A stretch of DNA of 6,481 bases from an uncultured Clostridia bacterium. GTDB taxonomy: Bacteria > Bacillota > Clostridia > Oscillospirales > CAG-272. The DNA lies in NCBI GenBank assembly GCA_947304475.1, contig CAMZBE010000081.1, forward strand, positions 1 through 6,481, in the 5' to 3' direction. The stretch's first letter is position 1, and each line of letters begins with the position of its first letter. Under the pieces are notes generated by a model. It had not been told where the DNA came from and did not search any database. It saw only the letters and a list, made by a program, of their open reading frames with translations. Shown piece after piece: positions 5,324 to 6,481 of the stretch. The position numbers were made by a program, and so were the translations under genes.

Positions 5324-5739
5324 TTCCGTTTGTCCTCGAGTTCGCGGAACAGTTCGATCTGTTCCCCGTCCGGCCCCGCGACGAACGCGACGCGGATGGT
5401 CGCAAGATAGGGACGCGACGCCAGTTCGACGGTTTTCGGCGGCGTTACGACCGTCGCACCCGCCGAGAGCGCCGCGGCGTAGGCGGCGTCCACGTCGTCG
5501 ACGTGCAGGGCGAAATGGATCCACTTGCCGTTGGCCGAGTACTCTTCCCCGCCGTTTGCAAAGATCTCGATCTTCCCACCGTCGCCGATATCGAACAGGG
5601 CGATCGTGCGTTCACCCTCGCCCCACGAGAGCACCTCTTTCATGCCGAGCGCGGCGTAGAACGCGCAACTCGCCTTGAAATCCGCCGCTTTCAGTCCGAT
5701 GTGATGGAACCCGATGCCCGGGATCACGCTGTCGGTCAT
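5320..5739 (-). CDS. VOC-superfamily protein (glyoxalase / bleomycin-resistance / dioxygenase fold)
   Basis: 139 residues, the usual single-chain VOC size. The ATG at 5739 follows GAGGA by 7 nt. Two beta-alpha-beta-beta-beta modules are visible: HHIGLKAADFKASCAFYAALGM (12-33) to KIEIFA, and HFALHVDDVDAAYAAALSAG (75-94) to DGEQIELF. The four metal positions of glyoxalase-type enzymes are all filled: H13, E58, H75 and E129. It is therefore likely an active cytoplasmic metalloenzyme, typically working as a dimer, but the family includes lyases, dioxygenases, epimerases and antibiotic-binding proteins, and the substrate cannot be told. Its stop overlaps the kinase-like gene by four bases, implying translational coupling. 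A hairpin terminator lies just upstream, and no clear private promoter is seen in the short gap. Confidence 0.88.
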   Translation of the reverse strand: MTDSVIPGIGFHHIGLKAADFKASCAFYAALGMKEVLSWGEGERTIALFDIGDGGKIEIFANGGEEYSANGKWIHFALHVDDVDAAYAAALSAGATVVTPPKTVELASRPYLATIRVAFVAGPDGEQIELFRELEDKRK

Positions 5740-5768
5740 TTCTTTTTCCTCATTTCTTTACATAAAGC

Positions 5769-5797
5769 AGCCGCAACGGCTTGGAACCGTTGCGGCT
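5769..5797 (-). terminator. Intrinsic terminator after the membrane protein gene
   Basis: AGCCGCAACGG (5769-5779) pairs perfectly over 11 bp with CCGTTGCGGCT (5787-5797) around a 7-nt loop. It begins 18 nt after the stop of the membrane protein gene in the direction of transcription. The following minus-strand sequence TGCTTTATG is only a weak U tract, so partial read-through into the VOC gene is plausible. Confidence 0.6.
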
Positions 5798-5814
5798 TCG
5801 TTCAAAGCGTTGAC

Positions 5815-6481
5815 TTACGCTCTTTTCCTTGCAGTATTGGCAAACTGGAACACGACGCCGAGCAGACCGACGACGATTCCGATGATCAGAGCGACGGTCA
5901 ATGCGTTGATGCCGAGCCCGAGTTTCGAGGTGACGCTGAAGATCTTTTCGACGATCGCGTTGCCTTCGAGCAGCGTTCTCTGCACCGCGCCGATCTTGCA
6001 GGTGAGTTGCACCAGCGCGATCGCGCCGCCGATCAGACCGGTCAGAAGAACGATGATGACCTTCAGAAGCAGGAAGGCGAGGATCGCGAGAACGACGCCG
6101 ATCAGGATGCGGTACAGAAGCGCGTGGTTGGTCGAAGCGAGGATCGCCGCGATAATGGTCTGGACGATCGGAGTATCCGCCATAGCGGGGATCAGTTTGA
6201 CAAGGTACGGGAAAAGGATCAAGCCGCCGACGAAGCCGCCGACGAAACCGACGAGCGCCAGTTCGAGACGGAACAGACGGTAGCCGAAGAAGCACTCGAT
6301 CAGGGCGACGACGCCGAAGATGATCCACCAGTAGGCGTAGATCTTCGCAAGCGCGTCGAGCGCCGAGGTGCAGTATTTGCCGATGTAGTTGGCGTTCTTC
6401 AGTTCCTCGATTCCGCGGCTGACGTATCTGCGGATCGTCTCAACGCCGCTCTGCGCCGCTGCCGCAACTCCGGTCGTCTCC
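5815..6481 (-). CDS. Multi-pass membrane protein, TMEM198/DUF4203-like (N-terminus beyond window)
   Basis: The frame is open from the right edge to the TAA at 5815: 221 residues visible, start not in the window. An in-frame TTG at 6222 is internal, because coding continues upstream through membrane segments. About 45 soluble, partly helical residues (SGVETIRRYVSRGIEELKNA) precede about five or six hydrophobic spans: 48-65, 74-97, 104-115, 121-139, 141-160 and 192-213. GYRLFRLELALVGFVGGFVGG (66-86) and LLKVIIVLLTGLIGGAIAL (138-156) repeat an fx-x-x-l-x-Gf-x-GG pattern like that of TMEM198/DUF4203 proteins, which have no firm enzymatic role. The short tail ARKRA is basic and probably cytoplasmic. 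Family assignment is tentative; the integral membrane nature is clear. Confidence 0.75.
   Translation of the reverse strand, partial: ETTGVAAAAQSGVETIRRYVSRGIEELKNANYIGKYCTSALDALAKIYAYWWIIFGVVALIECFFGYRLFRLELALVGFVGGFVGGLILFPYLVKLIPAMADTPIVQTIIAAILASTNHALLYRILIGVVLAILAFLLLKVIIVLLTGLIGGAIALVQLTCKIGAVQRTLLEGNAIVEKIFSVTSKLGLGINALTVALIIGIVVGLLGVVFQFANTARKRA

Noticed and set aside
5324..5524. N-terminal extension of the kinase-like protein to an ATG at 5524
   Set aside because: The extra 67 residues overlap the VOC gene, are Arg-rich, and bring no kinase-family similarity. The ATG at 5323 has a ribosome site and the ATGA overlap.
5815..6222. Short membrane protein starting at TTG 6222
   Set aside because: The frame continues upstream without a stop through further membrane spans to the window edge, and no ribosome site precedes the TTG.

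Overview
The window looks like chromosome from a GC-rich member of the Firmicutes, most likely an uncultured gut-type Clostridium relative. This is inferred from strong GGAGG-type ribosome sites, sigma-A promoters with 17-bp spacers, a ROK glucokinase with the CxCGxxGCxE zinc motif, a large solute-binding protein of a type familiar from Clostridia and Paenibacillus, and an array of short hairpins separated by GTGAAG. No 16S or housekeeping marker is present, so the taxonomy is tentative. There are no IS elements, phage genes, tRNAs, rRNAs or CRISPR.

Layout. 1-2578 (minus) is the first 859 residues of a very large sugar-type ABC solute-binding protein with two N-terminal beta-sandwich domains; its end lies outside the window. 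2579-3199 is a 621-bp divergent intergenic region. It has one near-consensus promoter facing each way, an AT-rich centre with a repeated palindromic element, and a GC-rich leader with two hairpins in front of the ROK gene. 3200-4162 (plus) is a ROK glucokinase. 4247-4483 (plus) is a 78-residue conserved small protein of unknown function. 4523-4668 is a chain of hairpins joined by GTGAAG linkers, followed by a strong bidirectional terminator at 4684-4715 that separates converging transcripts.

On the minus strand, reading right to left: 5815-6481 is the C-terminal part of a multi-pass membrane protein, followed by a hairpin terminator. 5320-5739 is a VOC/glyoxalase-fold protein. 4724-5323 overlaps it by ATGA and encodes a uridine-kinase-like protein whose Walker A loop and following catalytic signature have been lost.

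How it fits together. The divergent solute-binding protein and sugar kinase suggest a sugar uptake and phosphorylation module. A shared 10-mer, AAACGGTTTT, in both intergenic regions around the kinase may be a regulator site. The VOC and pseudokinase-like genes form a translationally coupled pair. The most unusual items are the degenerate kinase, the hairpin array, and the repeated palindrome in the divergent region.
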